From contig NZ_PYAW01000011.1 of NCBI RefSeq assembly GCF_003014755.1, positions 1 through 64,000 of the forward strand: a stretch of DNA of 64,000 nt, given 5' to 3'. The DNA is from Chitinophaga niastensis. Its GTDB lineage: Bacteria; Bacteroidota; Bacteroidia; Chitinophagales; Chitinophagaceae. Positions 9,302 through 16,508 of the stretch are shown piece by piece; positions within the stretch are counted from its first letter, which is position 1, and each line of letters starts with the position of its first letter. The position numbers and the translations under genes are program-made. The notes below the pieces were generated by a model. The model was not told the origin of the DNA, did no database searches, and saw nothing but the letters and a program-made list of their open reading frames with translations.

Positions 9302-9904
9302 TTTCGGGAATCCTGCATCTGCCTTCACTTCTTCCAGCTGTTGCGTATGGCGGTTGGTATGACCGGCATCCAGCAACAACAACTGATACCCATCCATCGT
9401 TCCAAATATTGGGTTATCTGTTATATGATTACGCAGTTCATCGGGGGTATTTGTAACATAATCTATGAGCTTATCCCTTTGTTCTGTAAAGTTTTTGATA
9501 GCTTCCGCATCTGAGGAATAACTATGTTTGGGAATACCAAATTCCGGTGCTTTAGCTTTATGGCTGCGATCTTCCATCTTTTTCAGCAAACTCTCATCTG
9601 TTACCTTGATATCTTTTCTTCTTTCAGGATTGGCAGGTTGTTTCATTAGGCCCTGCTCCATATCCATGAATGTTTTTTCTACCAGGGTAATATGCTCCAC
9701 GCATTCAATGATTGACCAGCGATCCGGTGCAGGCTTGTATTCCAGCTGAGCATCGGTAAGACCCGCTATGTCTTTCAGGAGACTGTCTTTGGTTTGCTGC
9801 AATAGTGTGATAAGCAGTGTTCTATCCTCTCTTAGAATAACATGTTTAGGTGCTGTAAAGCTGGAAAACGCAGCAATAGCCAGCAATAGACATAACTTTT
9901 TCAT
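9299..9904 (-). CDS. Exported DinB-like superfamily protein
   Basis: 201 residues. A signal peptide (about 1-17) is followed by a four-helix DinB_2-type domain: LLQQTKDSLLKDIAGL, then WSIIECVEHITLVEK with the first likely metal His, and DAGHTNRHTQQLEEV near the C terminus with two more His. Family members are thiol- or metal-dependent enzymes of mostly unknown substrate; a secreted form suggests a periplasmic role. The stop codon lies in the palindromic element shared with convergent mtaB. Confidence 0.75.
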   Translation of the reverse strand: MKKLCLLLAIAAFSSFTAPKHVILREDRTLLITLLQQTKDSLLKDIAGLTDAQLEYKPAPDRWSIIECVEHITLVEKTFMDMEQGLMKQPANPERRKDIKVTDESLLKKMEDRSHKAKAPEFGIPKHSYSSDAEAIKNFTEQRDKLIDYVTNTPDELRNHITDNPIFGTMDGYQLLLLDAGHTNRHTQQLEEVKADAGFPK

Positions 9905-9954
9905 CGTGGTAAATTTTAGTGCCAGAAAATTGGAGTTAATAATAGAGTGAGAAG

Positions 9955-10593
9955 TTACGAAAAACCAATGATCTCTAAAAATTCTTCCCGTGTAATAAAG
10001 CCTGCTCCCAAAGAAGCCAGATGCTCTGTATGTACCTGGCAGTCGATCATCGTTAACTCATGCGCATAAGTCTGCACAAACGTGATGAAGGCCGCTTTAG
10101 ATGCATTACTCACTTCTGCAAACATAGATTCACCAAAAAAGAAAGCGCCGGTTTTAACACCATAAAGTCCGCCTACGAGTTGGTCATCCTGCCAACACTC
10201 CACCGACATTGCATGTCCGGCTTTATGCAGCCTGATATAAGCTTCCTGCATCTCCGGTGTAATCCAGGTACCGCTTTGACCGGTTCGTGGAATACGGCTG
10301 CAGCGGGCAATTACACCGGCAAAATCTTCATTAAAGGAAATACGGAAGGATTGCTTTTTCAGCACCTGTTTCATACTGGAAGAAACTCTCAGGTCTTCAG
10401 GAAATAAAACAAAGCGTGGATCGGGGCTCCACCACAGAATCGGCGGTTCGTCGTACCAGGGGAAGATGCCGGAATGATAAGCAAGCAATAATCTTTCAAC
10501 CGACAGGTCACCACCTACAGCAAGTAACCCGTCTGGCTCAGCGAGTTGTACAGGAGGGAATATGAGTTTTTTATGGAGACGGAAAACGGGCAT
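9955..10593 (-). CDS. aat: Leucyl/phenylalanyl-tRNA-protein transferase Aat
   Basis: Adds Leu or Phe from aminoacyl-tRNA to the N terminus of proteins that start with Arg or Lys, creating an N-degron. The 212 residues carry the family's FPWYDEPPILWWSPDPR block (about 45-61), SCSRIPRTG-type and TWITPEM segments, and the GAFFFGESMF motif. It begins 8 bases after clpS, whose product delivers exactly these substrates to ClpAP. The pair is very probably one transcript. Confidence 0.95.
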   Translation of the reverse strand: MPVFRLHKKLIFPPVQLAEPDGLLAVGGDLSVERLLLAYHSGIFPWYDEPPILWWSPDPRFVLFPEDLRVSSSMKQVLKKQSFRISFNEDFAGVIARCSRIPRTGQSGTWITPEMQEAYIRLHKAGHAMSVECWQDDQLVGGLYGVKTGAFFFGESMFAEVSNASKAAFITFVQTYAHELTMIDCQVHTEHLASLGAGFITREEFLEIIGFS

Positions 10594-10601
10594 ATAAACA
10601 T

Positions 10602-10910
10602 TTATCCGCCTGCCATTTCTTCAATAGTAACGCTAAGGCCTCTTTCCTGCAATGCTTCACACAAGGGTCGCAGTTTAATATATTCACCTTGTTTCACAGC
10701 GTATTTCCCGTTAAAATGGATAATCAGGGCGCATTGTTCCGCCTGTTCATGCGTATGACCGCACACTTCCATCAGGGAAGAGATAACCCAATCAAACGTA
10801 TTTACCTCATCATTCCACACCACCAGGCTGAACGGATACTGTTCATCTTCCGCCACCAGCACATCATCCTGTTCCTCGGGTAATCCTTTTGTACTTGTAC
10901 GATCGCTCAT
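10602..10910 (-). CDS. clpS: ATP-dependent Clp protease adaptor ClpS
   Basis: N-degron recognin that binds N-terminal Leu, Phe, Tyr or Trp and hands substrates to the Clp protease. The 102 residues show the canonical core: VVWNDEVNTFDWVI (the Asn-Asp pair contacts the alpha-amino group) and the ALIIHFNGKYAV helix-loop. It is the first gene of a clpS-aat unit, so tagging enzyme and adaptor are coupled. No clpA is in the window. Confidence 0.95.
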   Translation of the reverse strand: MSDRTSTKGLPEEQDDVLVAEDEQYPFSLVVWNDEVNTFDWVISSLMEVCGHTHEQAEQCALIIHFNGKYAVKQGEYIKLRPLCEALQERGLSVTIEEMAGG

Positions 10911-10963
10911 TTTTAAGAAAAGCTTTATGCGAAATTACATGGATTATTCGTTAATTTATCCAT

Positions 10964-11012
10964 ATTTAGGGACTGAGATCTGATTGATTTTGGGATTTTG
11001 ATATTTAGGTGC
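10964..11012. repeat. Possible single period-8 repeat arm
   Basis: Words resembling ATTTAGGn / TTTTGGGA recur every 8 bases in the gap between clpS and the antiporter gene. The words resemble the arms at 39781-39855, but no partner arm is seen. Confidence 0.3.
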
Positions 11013-11076
11013 TGTAGCTGCTACTGCGCTGATGCCAAATATCAGATAACCAAACAAGAAAATTTAAAAATGGTTT

Positions 11077-13236
11077 ATGATGAAAGGACTGGTTTTATTG
11101 ATGAACACAAATTTACCGCTGAAAGATCCGATACCAATTTTTGCACTGGTATTATTTATTATTCTGCTGGCGCCTATTATACTGCGTAAGTTCCGGATAC
11201 CCAGTATCATAGGGCTTATTATAGCAGGAATGCTCATTGGCGATCATGGCTTCAAGATCATAGAAAAAGGCAGCATCGACTTATTTGGTAAGGCTGGCTT
11301 ATTATATATCATGTTCCTCGCAGGATTGGAACTGGATATGACGGAATTCCGTAAAAACCGCTACCGTAGCATGGTTTTCGGAGCTTTCACCTTTTTCATT
11401 CCGTTGCTGATGGGCTTTGTAGTATGTACTTATGTACTGCATTTCAATTTCATGGCTACATTGCTGGTATCCAGCATGTTTGCTACACATACACTGGTGG
11501 CTTATCCACTGGCCAGCCGCCTGGGCATCACTAAAAATGAAGCAGTTACCGTAGCTGTAGGCGGTACTATTATCACAGATACGGCGGTGTTATTAATACT
11601 GGCTATTATCACCGGGGCACAGGCCGGCAATCTGAATACTTATTTCTGGGTGAAGCTGGGTATATCGCTGACTATTTTTGCAGTTATTATCCTGTGGCTG
11701 ATGCCTATTTTAGGAAGATGGTTTTTTAAGAAGATAAAAGACGATAAAACATCGCATTTCATATTTGTGCTGGCACTCGTGTTTGCTTCCGCATTTCTGG
11801 CCGAGCTGGCGGGTGTAGAAGGCATTATTGGCGCGTTTCTGGCCGGACTGGCACTAAACCAGCTGATACCACATACGTCGCCGTTAATGAACCGTATTGA
11901 GTTTGTAGGCAATGCCCTTTTCATTCCATTTTTCCTCATCAGTGTAGGGATGCTGGTAGACCTGCGTGTATTGCTGAAAGGCCCTGATGCCCTGATCATA
12001 GCAGGTGCATTAACCCTGATGGCACTCAGCAGTAAATGGCTCGCCGCATTTTTCACACAACTGACTTTTAAATACAGTCCCACACAACGCAATGTGATAT
12101 TTGGTTTGAGCAGTGCCCATGCTGCCGCTACCATTGCGGTAATACTCATTGGGTATAACATGGGTATTGTAGATGAACATGTATTGAACGGTACAGTAAT
12201 ACTGATCTTAATTACCTGCCTGGTAGGATCTTTTGTTACGGAAAATGCCGGGCGTAAACTGGCTATACAGGAAGCAGAAAGCAAACCCGATTTACCGGAT
12301 CAGCCGGAGCGTATACTGGTGCCTATTGCCAATCCCGATCGTATTGAGGCATTGCTCGACTTTGCGGTGATGATCAAAGATGCGCATGCGCCCACACCTA
12401 TTTATCCGCTGGCAGTAGTACAGGATAATGATGAAGCCAAAGAGAAAATTCATCTCACCAACAAAATGCTGGAAAAGGCAGTTATACATGCTGCCGCCAC
12501 AGAGAGTAATGTTCAGGTAGTAACACGTATAGACCTCAACGTATCTGACGGCATTACACGCGCAGTAAAAGAATTGCTGATCAGTGATGTTATATTGGGA
12601 TGGACCGACAGGACCAGCACTACCGACCGCTGGTTCGGGAATATCTTTGGTACCACCATGGACAACGTATTGCAGCGTGTATGGGAAACAGTATATGTTT
12701 GCAACTTCCATTATCCGCTCAATACCACGCAAAAAATGGTGTTGGTCATTCCTCCTAATGGTGAATTCGAACTGGGCTTTCTCCACTATCTGCAAAAAAT
12801 GTTTATGCTGGCTAAACAGGCCGGTGCCCGGCTGGTTCTTTACAGTACGGCTAAAACACAAATAATTGTAGAAGCTTTTTCTGTACAATCCAAAATGAGT
12901 GTAGATCTCAGCTTCAGACAATTTGATACCATTGAGGATTTCCTGATCCTCTCCCGCGAGATCACCCGTAACGATCTGGTAGTAGTGGTAACAGCCCGTA
13001 AAAGCACCTTATCCTATCATGCATACATGGAAGGTATCCCGGTTAAACTGGAACGTCATTTTAAAGATAATAATGTGATTCTGCTATATCCGGAACAAAG
13101 GGAATTTGATTCGCTGGAAGCTGGTTTGCAGCCGGAAGATCTAACGCTGGCGCCTATACAGGAACAGATTGCTAACCTGAATAAATTGGGAAAAGCGGTA
13201 AGACGGATATTTAAAGTTAAGGGGCCGAAGAAATAA
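11077..13236 (+). CDS. CPA2-type cation:proton antiporter with C-terminal Usp-like region
   Basis: 719 residues. The first 400 or so form a Na+/H+ exchanger domain of the KefB/CPA2 type with about 12 membrane segments, including GLELDMTEF, GGTIITDTAVL and LAELAGVEGIIGAFLAGLAL. Residues from about 415 to 690 are cytosolic and look like two degenerate universal-stress-protein folds (PERILVPIANPDR; KMVLVIPPNGEFE) rather than a TrkA-N domain. An internal ATG at 11101 is an alternative start. Ion specificity (K+ or Na+) cannot be read from the sequence. Confidence 0.85.
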   Translation: MMKGLVLLMNTNLPLKDPIPIFALVLFIILLAPIILRKFRIPSIIGLIIAGMLIGDHGFKIIEKGSIDLFGKAGLLYIMFLAGLELDMTEFRKNRYRSMVFGAFTFFIPLLMGFVVCTYVLHFNFMATLLVSSMFATHTLVAYPLASRLGITKNEAVTVAVGGTIITDTAVLLILAIITGAQAGNLNTYFWVKLGISLTIFAVIILWLMPILGRWFFKKIKDDKTSHFIFVLALVFASAFLAELAGVEGIIGAFLAGLALNQLIPHTSPLMNRIEFVGNALFIPFFLISVGMLVDLRVLLKGPDALIIAGALTLMALSSKWLAAFFTQLTFKYSPTQRNVIFGLSSAHAAATIAVILIGYNMGIVDEHVLNGTVILILITCLVGSFVTENAGRKLAIQEAESKPDLPDQPERILVPIANPDRIEALLDFAVMIKDAHAPTPIYPLAVVQDNDEAKEKIHLTNKMLEKAVIHAAATESNVQVVTRIDLNVSDGITRAVKELLISDVILGWTDRTSTTDRWFGNIFGTTMDNVLQRVWETVYVCNFHYPLNTTQKMVLVIPPNGEFELGFLHYLQKMFMLAKQAGARLVLYSTAKTQIIVEAFSVQSKMSVDLSFRQFDTIEDFLILSREITRNDLVVVVTARKSTLSYHAYMEGIPVKLERHFKDNNVILLYPEQREFDSLEAGLQPEDLTLAPIQEQIANLNKLGKAVRRIFKVKGPKK

Positions 13237-13762
13237 AAGTGAAACTTGTAGCAATAAAAAAACCAACATCCGGTTGAGCAATTGGGAGTACAAAATAACT
13301 GGTATTTGCCAAACCAGGAAACCTCATATCTCCGGAGAAAGAGGCGTATTCCCGTTTGCATCGCCATATCGGGGATAACTTATTGAGATGAACAACTGAT
13401 TTGCGTACACGCGTTACTACAACTTTGACAGGTACAGGCAAACATCCTTCCAGTAAGGATACGAAGATAGTTTCGCTGTCTTTTCCCTCGCGTAATAAGC
13501 GTAATGCTTTACCAATAAGTTCCCTGTATAAAGCGTGTGCCTTATCCTTTTTTTGTAGTTGCCGGTATACTGCTGATGCAATCTTTGATGCTGTCCCAAA
13601 TAGCCCGGCGTTTTCCATAGTTTTATGGAAAGCAGGGTCTTTTTTTACCCGCTTACCCGTGAGAGAACTCTTTGTACGCAAATAATGTTTACCTGCCATT
13701 TTATAAATGCAGCAACCAGAAAAAGTACCAGTGAGAGGGAAATTATCACGCAGCCTTGCCAT
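13217..13762 (-). CDS. Small lineage-restricted protein of unknown function
   Basis: 181 residues from the ATG at 13762; an upstream ATG at 13792 would add 10 residues. The N terminus (MARLRDNFPLTGT... YKMAGKHYLRTK) resembles a family of Bacteroidota hypothetical proteins that begin MAR, carry glycines and a YxxxG...RTK segment, and occur in many copies per genome. No enzymatic motif or export signal is seen. The last 60 residues are less convincing and overlap the antiporter's 3' end by 20 bases. The family link is from memory and tentative. Confidence 0.5.
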   Translation of the reverse strand: MARLRDNFPLTGTFSGCCIYKMAGKHYLRTKSSLTGKRVKKDPAFHKTMENAGLFGTASKIASAVYRQLQKKDKAHALYRELIGKALRLLREGKDSETIFVSLLEGCLPVPVKVVVTRVRKSVVHLNKLSPIWRCKREYASFSGDMRFPGLANTSYFVLPIAQPDVGFFIATSFTFISSAP

Positions 13763-14010
13763 AGGATATAATTTCAGGGTTATGGATAACAATCTCTTCT
13801 CTTAATAAATTTAAACTTTTTACTAAAAATCACCAACAAATAGCTTTCCCAGTCCTTTCCCAGTCCTTTCCCTGTGTCATCATTGTGCTATCGTAGAGAG
13901 TTAAAGCGTACAATATAATCGTAGGGCTCCGGAATAAATGATTTGTAAAAGCTAAAAAACAGGGGGTAAAATAAAAAATCAAGGCTGTATAACTGAAGGG
14001 GGATAAAATA

Positions 14011-14040
14011 AAAAAGGTCCTGCAAATGCAGGACCTTTTT
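14011..14040 (-). terminator. Terminator of the tRNA-Val cluster
   Basis: A perfect 13-bp stem (14011-14023 with 14028-14040) with a 4-base loop has A and T runs on both flanks. It lies 5 bases downstream of the last tRNA on the - strand. The preceding 250 bases (13763-14010) hold only short direct repeats (CCCAGTCCTTT; GGGGGtAAAATAAAA) and no convincing gene. Confidence 0.85.
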
Positions 14041-14045
14041 TGTTG

Positions 14046-14120
14046 TGGGAGTTACTGGATTCGAACCAGTGACCCTCTGCTTGTAAGGCAGATGCTCTGA
14101 ACCAGCTGAGCTAAACTCCC
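14046..14120 (-). tRNA. tRNA-Val (anticodon UAC), copy 3
   Basis: Full cloverleaf: acceptor GGGAGTT pairs with AACTCCC, D-stem GCTC/GAGC, anticodon loop CTTACAA giving UAC, and T-loop TTCGAAT. CCA is not encoded. It is the promoter-distal member of three near-identical tandem copies. Confidence 0.97.
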
Positions 14121-14147
14121 TTAAAGATCTTCAATAGTATTACAGTG

Positions 14148-14222
14148 TGGGAGTTACTGGATTCGAACCAGTGACCCTCTGCTTGTAAGGCAGATGCTCT
14201 GAACCAGCTGAGCTAAACTCCC
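14148..14222 (-). tRNA. tRNA-Val (anticodon UAC), copy 2
   Basis: Reads as the same 75-base sequence as the neighbours, with the same UAC anticodon and T-loop. Spacers of about 27 and 39 bases both begin with AAAGATCTT, pointing to tandem duplication. Confidence 0.97.
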
Positions 14223-14261
14223 TCTAAAGATCTTTAAAAATATGTCAATAATTTGGAGATG

Positions 14262-14336
14262 TGGGAGTTACTGGATTCGAACCAGTGACCCTCTGCTTGT
14301 AAGGCAGATGCTCTGAACCAGCTGAGCTAAACTCCC
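14262..14336 (-). tRNA. tRNA-Val (anticodon UAC), copy 1
   Basis: Promoter-proximal copy with the same cloverleaf and UAC anticodon. A consensus promoter lies 46-76 bases upstream. Confidence 0.97.
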
Positions 14337-14381
14337 CTTTTGTTTCTCTTAACCTATCGTCCCTTTCGTTCGATTGGATCG

Positions 14382-14412
14382 CAAAGGTATAAACTATTTT
14401 TATTCTACCAAA
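14382..14412 (-). promoter_or_regulatory. Consensus promoter of the tRNA-Val cluster
   Basis: On the - strand TTTG (14409-14412) is followed by exactly 19 bases and then TACCTTTG (14382-14389). This is a full match to the Bacteroidota TTG-N19-TAnnTTTG pattern, as expected for a stable-RNA promoter. The surrounding gap 14337-14650 otherwise holds only a terminator; a 101-codon + strand ORF there is not protein-like. Confidence 0.8.
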
Positions 14413-14599
14413 TATTTTTTGAAAAAAGGGTCAAAAAGCCATTCATTCCTTATACTTACATATGCTCACAACACCTTACAGTAAAGGGTTTCAGGAGGAA
14501 CAAAAATACGTTTCAATTTTATAAACAACAAAATACATTTCATCATTTACGTGTATCGCAAATCAATAATATGCATAAAATAATTGATAGCAGTAAAAC

Positions 14600-14628
14600 A
14601 AAAAGGCTAGTCAAAGACCAGCCTTTTT
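14600..14628 (-). terminator. Terminator of the lipoprotein gene
   Basis: A 13-bp stem around AAA (14600-14612 with 616-628, one G-T wobble on the - strand) is flanked by A and T runs, 22 bases past the stop of the lipoprotein gene. Confidence 0.75.
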
Positions 14629-14650
14629 ATCTCTCTAAAAACTAATATGA

Positions 14651-15607
14651 TTATTTCTTTTTCTTCTTTTCAGCTTTCTTTTCTACCTTCTTCACAAAGC
14701 CTCCTTCAAAGAAACATTTGATACCACGATAGGCGCCGCAACCACCTGTTTCCCGAATGCTTACCCGGCCGGCAGAAAACTGGAAAGAGATACCACAGGA
14801 AGATTCTTTGTCTTTGTACTCTCCCCTGTTACCGGCAATATAATGACCTTTACCGCTCAGCTCTCCTTTACAGTTACCATTATCTTTAGAGAAGGTAATA
14901 AAGAACTGAAATGTTTTAGGATCATCACCATCACGGATAGATACGATGCTCATGTCACCTGAGGTGTAATCACCGCTGAACTTCTGTTTGCGCTGTAAAG
15001 TATCTATCGGATTAAATATTTGTCCGGCGCTGGTAGGCCCGTTGGAGTTCGTCATGATCAGCGTTACCGTGCCATCCGCATTCACCATGTAAAAATCTTC
15101 TTTCAGTGCAGAACGGGTACCAGCCAGCTTTTTCTCGCTGCTGATCTTGATGACATTTTTTGAATCCAGCGACAACGAAGCTACTGTTCCATCGCTACTA
15201 CCGGTATTGGCTACACGTATACGGTTCAGATATTTCCCTTTTTTATTCATGAAACAGAGGTAGCCCACTATATGGGATTTCCCTGCAGCCTCCACTACCA
15301 TGTAGTTCACCACATTGCCCGGAATGCGCTGTAACGGGAATAATTGCACCGCTTCGTTTTTACTGAAATCGCCTTTGGTAAGCGTATCCGTTAAGAACCG
15401 CAGCGCAGCAGTATCTAATTCAAGAGAGTCGGGCATGTTAAGCTGCAGTGTGTCTGGTGTGAGCTTGTAGGGTAAAGTCCCGGGCGTAAACAACGCCTGA
15501 AAATCTTCCAATGTCATGGGCTCATCAGTGCCATGTCCGGACTTCTTCTTCGATTTGCAGGCCGCTAAAACACCAATTGCCAGTATTACTAAGAGAAAAC
15601 GCTTCAT
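14651..15607 (-). CDS. Hypothetical lipoprotein with Lys-rich tail
   Basis: 318 residues. A type II signal peptide ends in the lipobox LAAC (Cys about 17), so it is probably anchored to a membrane on the periplasmic side. The mature part is beta-rich with no domain I recognise, and contains four Cys near the C terminus (SSCGISF, GGCGAYRGIKCF) that could form disulfides. The protein ends in a run of Lys and Glu. Single gene with its own terminator. Confidence 0.7.
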   Translation of the reverse strand: MKRFLLVILAIGVLAACKSKKKSGHGTDEPMTLEDFQALFTPGTLPYKLTPDTLQLNMPDSLELDTAALRFLTDTLTKGDFSKNEAVQLFPLQRIPGNVVNYMVVEAAGKSHIVGYLCFMNKKGKYLNRIRVANTGSSDGTVASLSLDSKNVIKISSEKKLAGTRSALKEDFYMVNADGTVTLIMTNSNGPTSAGQIFNPIDTLQRKQKFSGDYTSGDMSIVSIRDGDDPKTFQFFITFSKDNGNCKGELSGKGHYIAGNRGEYKDKESSCGISFQFSAGRVSIRETGGCGAYRGIKCFFEGGFVKKVEKKAEKKKKK

Positions 15608-15705
15608 TACAAATTTTGATTCTGGGCGAAAAGTTAGATATAATTTTTATATGTGCGCTGCTAAAATCAAAAAACATACCGGATGCGTAAAAGTTCAAAT
15701 TAATT

Positions 15706-15735
15706 ATTTAGATTTGTCTAAATAATATTTTAGAC
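15706..15735. promoter_or_regulatory. Palindromic operator overlapping the mntR -7 box
   Basis: ATTTAGA-TTTG-TCTAAAT (15706-15723) has perfect 7-base arms, and a further half-site TTTTAGAC follows at 15728-15735. The -7 sequence TAGATTTG lies inside the palindrome, so a bound repressor would block the promoter. The TTTAGA...TCTAAA form resembles DtxR/MntR-family operators, and the next gene encodes such a repressor, which suggests metal-dependent autoregulation of mntR-mntH. Confidence 0.7.
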
Positions 15736-15738
15736 CAC

Positions 15739-16398
15739 ATGAATTTATCGATCGCAGAGGAGAACTATATAAAGTCCATTTATAAGTTGCAGGAAGGTGA
15801 TGAGGTAGTCACCACCAACGCATTGGCTTATGAACTGGATACTAAACCGGCATCGGTAACAGATATGGCCAAAAAACTGAATGCGAAAAAACTGATCGAT
15901 TACGAAAAATACAAGGGCATCACCTTATCTGCCGAAGGCAAAAAAGCAGCATTACAAATTGTAAGGCGGCACCGACTATGGGAATGTTTCCTGGTAGACA
16001 AACTCGCTTTCAGCTGGGAAGAAATACACGAACTGGCCGAAGAACTGGAACATGTGCGCAGTGAAAAACTCACCAACCGCCTGAGTGAATACCTCGGAAA
16101 CCCTGTTATAGACCCACATGGAGATCCTATTCCCGATGCCCACGGCAAAATGGCTAAGCCGCGCCCGCAAACATCGCTGGATCAGGCAAATGCAAAACGG
16201 CTGGTAGTAACCGCTGTAACAGATCAATCCACCGCCCTGCTGGCCTTCCTCAACGCCAAAGGCATTAAGCTGGGCACGCAACTGGAAATAGTAGCACACT
16301 ACGAATACGATAATTCAATAGAAATAAAATTAAAACAACTGCCTGCCCTTACCATCAGTGAACAGGTAGCTAAAAATATAATGGTCAGACCCGTTTAA
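15739..16398 (+). CDS. mntR: Metal-dependent repressor of the DtxR/MntR family
   Basis: 219 residues: an N-terminal winged helix (about 1-60, with TNALAYELDTKPASVTDMAKKL as the HTH), a dimerisation/metal domain (about 65-140), and a C-terminal FeoA/SH3-like domain (about 150-219). The metal helix reads EELEHV, with Glu where DtxR has its key Cys. That ExxEH pattern is the manganese-type ligand set of MntR. It lies directly upstream of an Nramp transporter and behind a matching palindrome, so it probably represses both genes when Mn(II) is plentiful. Iron as the effector is not excluded. Confidence 0.85.
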   Translation: MNLSIAEENYIKSIYKLQEGDEVVTTNALAYELDTKPASVTDMAKKLNAKKLIDYEKYKGITLSAEGKKAALQIVRRHRLWECFLVDKLAFSWEEIHELAEELEHVRSEKLTNRLSEYLGNPVIDPHGDPIPDAHGKMAKPRPQTSLDQANAKRLVVTAVTDQSTALLAFLNAKGIKLGTQLEIVAHYEYDNSIEIKLKQLPALTISEQVAKNIMVRPV

Positions 16399-16400
16399 AA

Positions 16401-16498
16401 AATTACGAATTACGAATTGCGAATTACGGAGTGGTGAGGAAATTCAAATGAACATCTTCGGGAAGATGTCCGCAATTCGCAGTTCGTAATTTGTAATT
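16401..16498. repeat. Palindromic element, period-7 arms, inside the mntR-mntH unit
   Basis: Arms 16401-16429 and 16470-16498 (29 bases, three mismatches) consist of AATTACG/AATTGCG words repeating every 7 bases. The centre is a perfect hairpin of 8-bp arms (ACATCTTC/GAAGATGT, 16452-16469). It lies between two genes that should be co-regulated, so it could attenuate mntH relative to mntR. Confidence 0.85.
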
Positions 16499-16508
16499 AT
16501 TCATAACT

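Noticed and set aside
14340..14645. 101-codon + strand ORF downstream of the tRNA cluster
   Set aside because: It contains the tRNA promoter and a terminator hairpin on the other strand and its composition is not protein-like.
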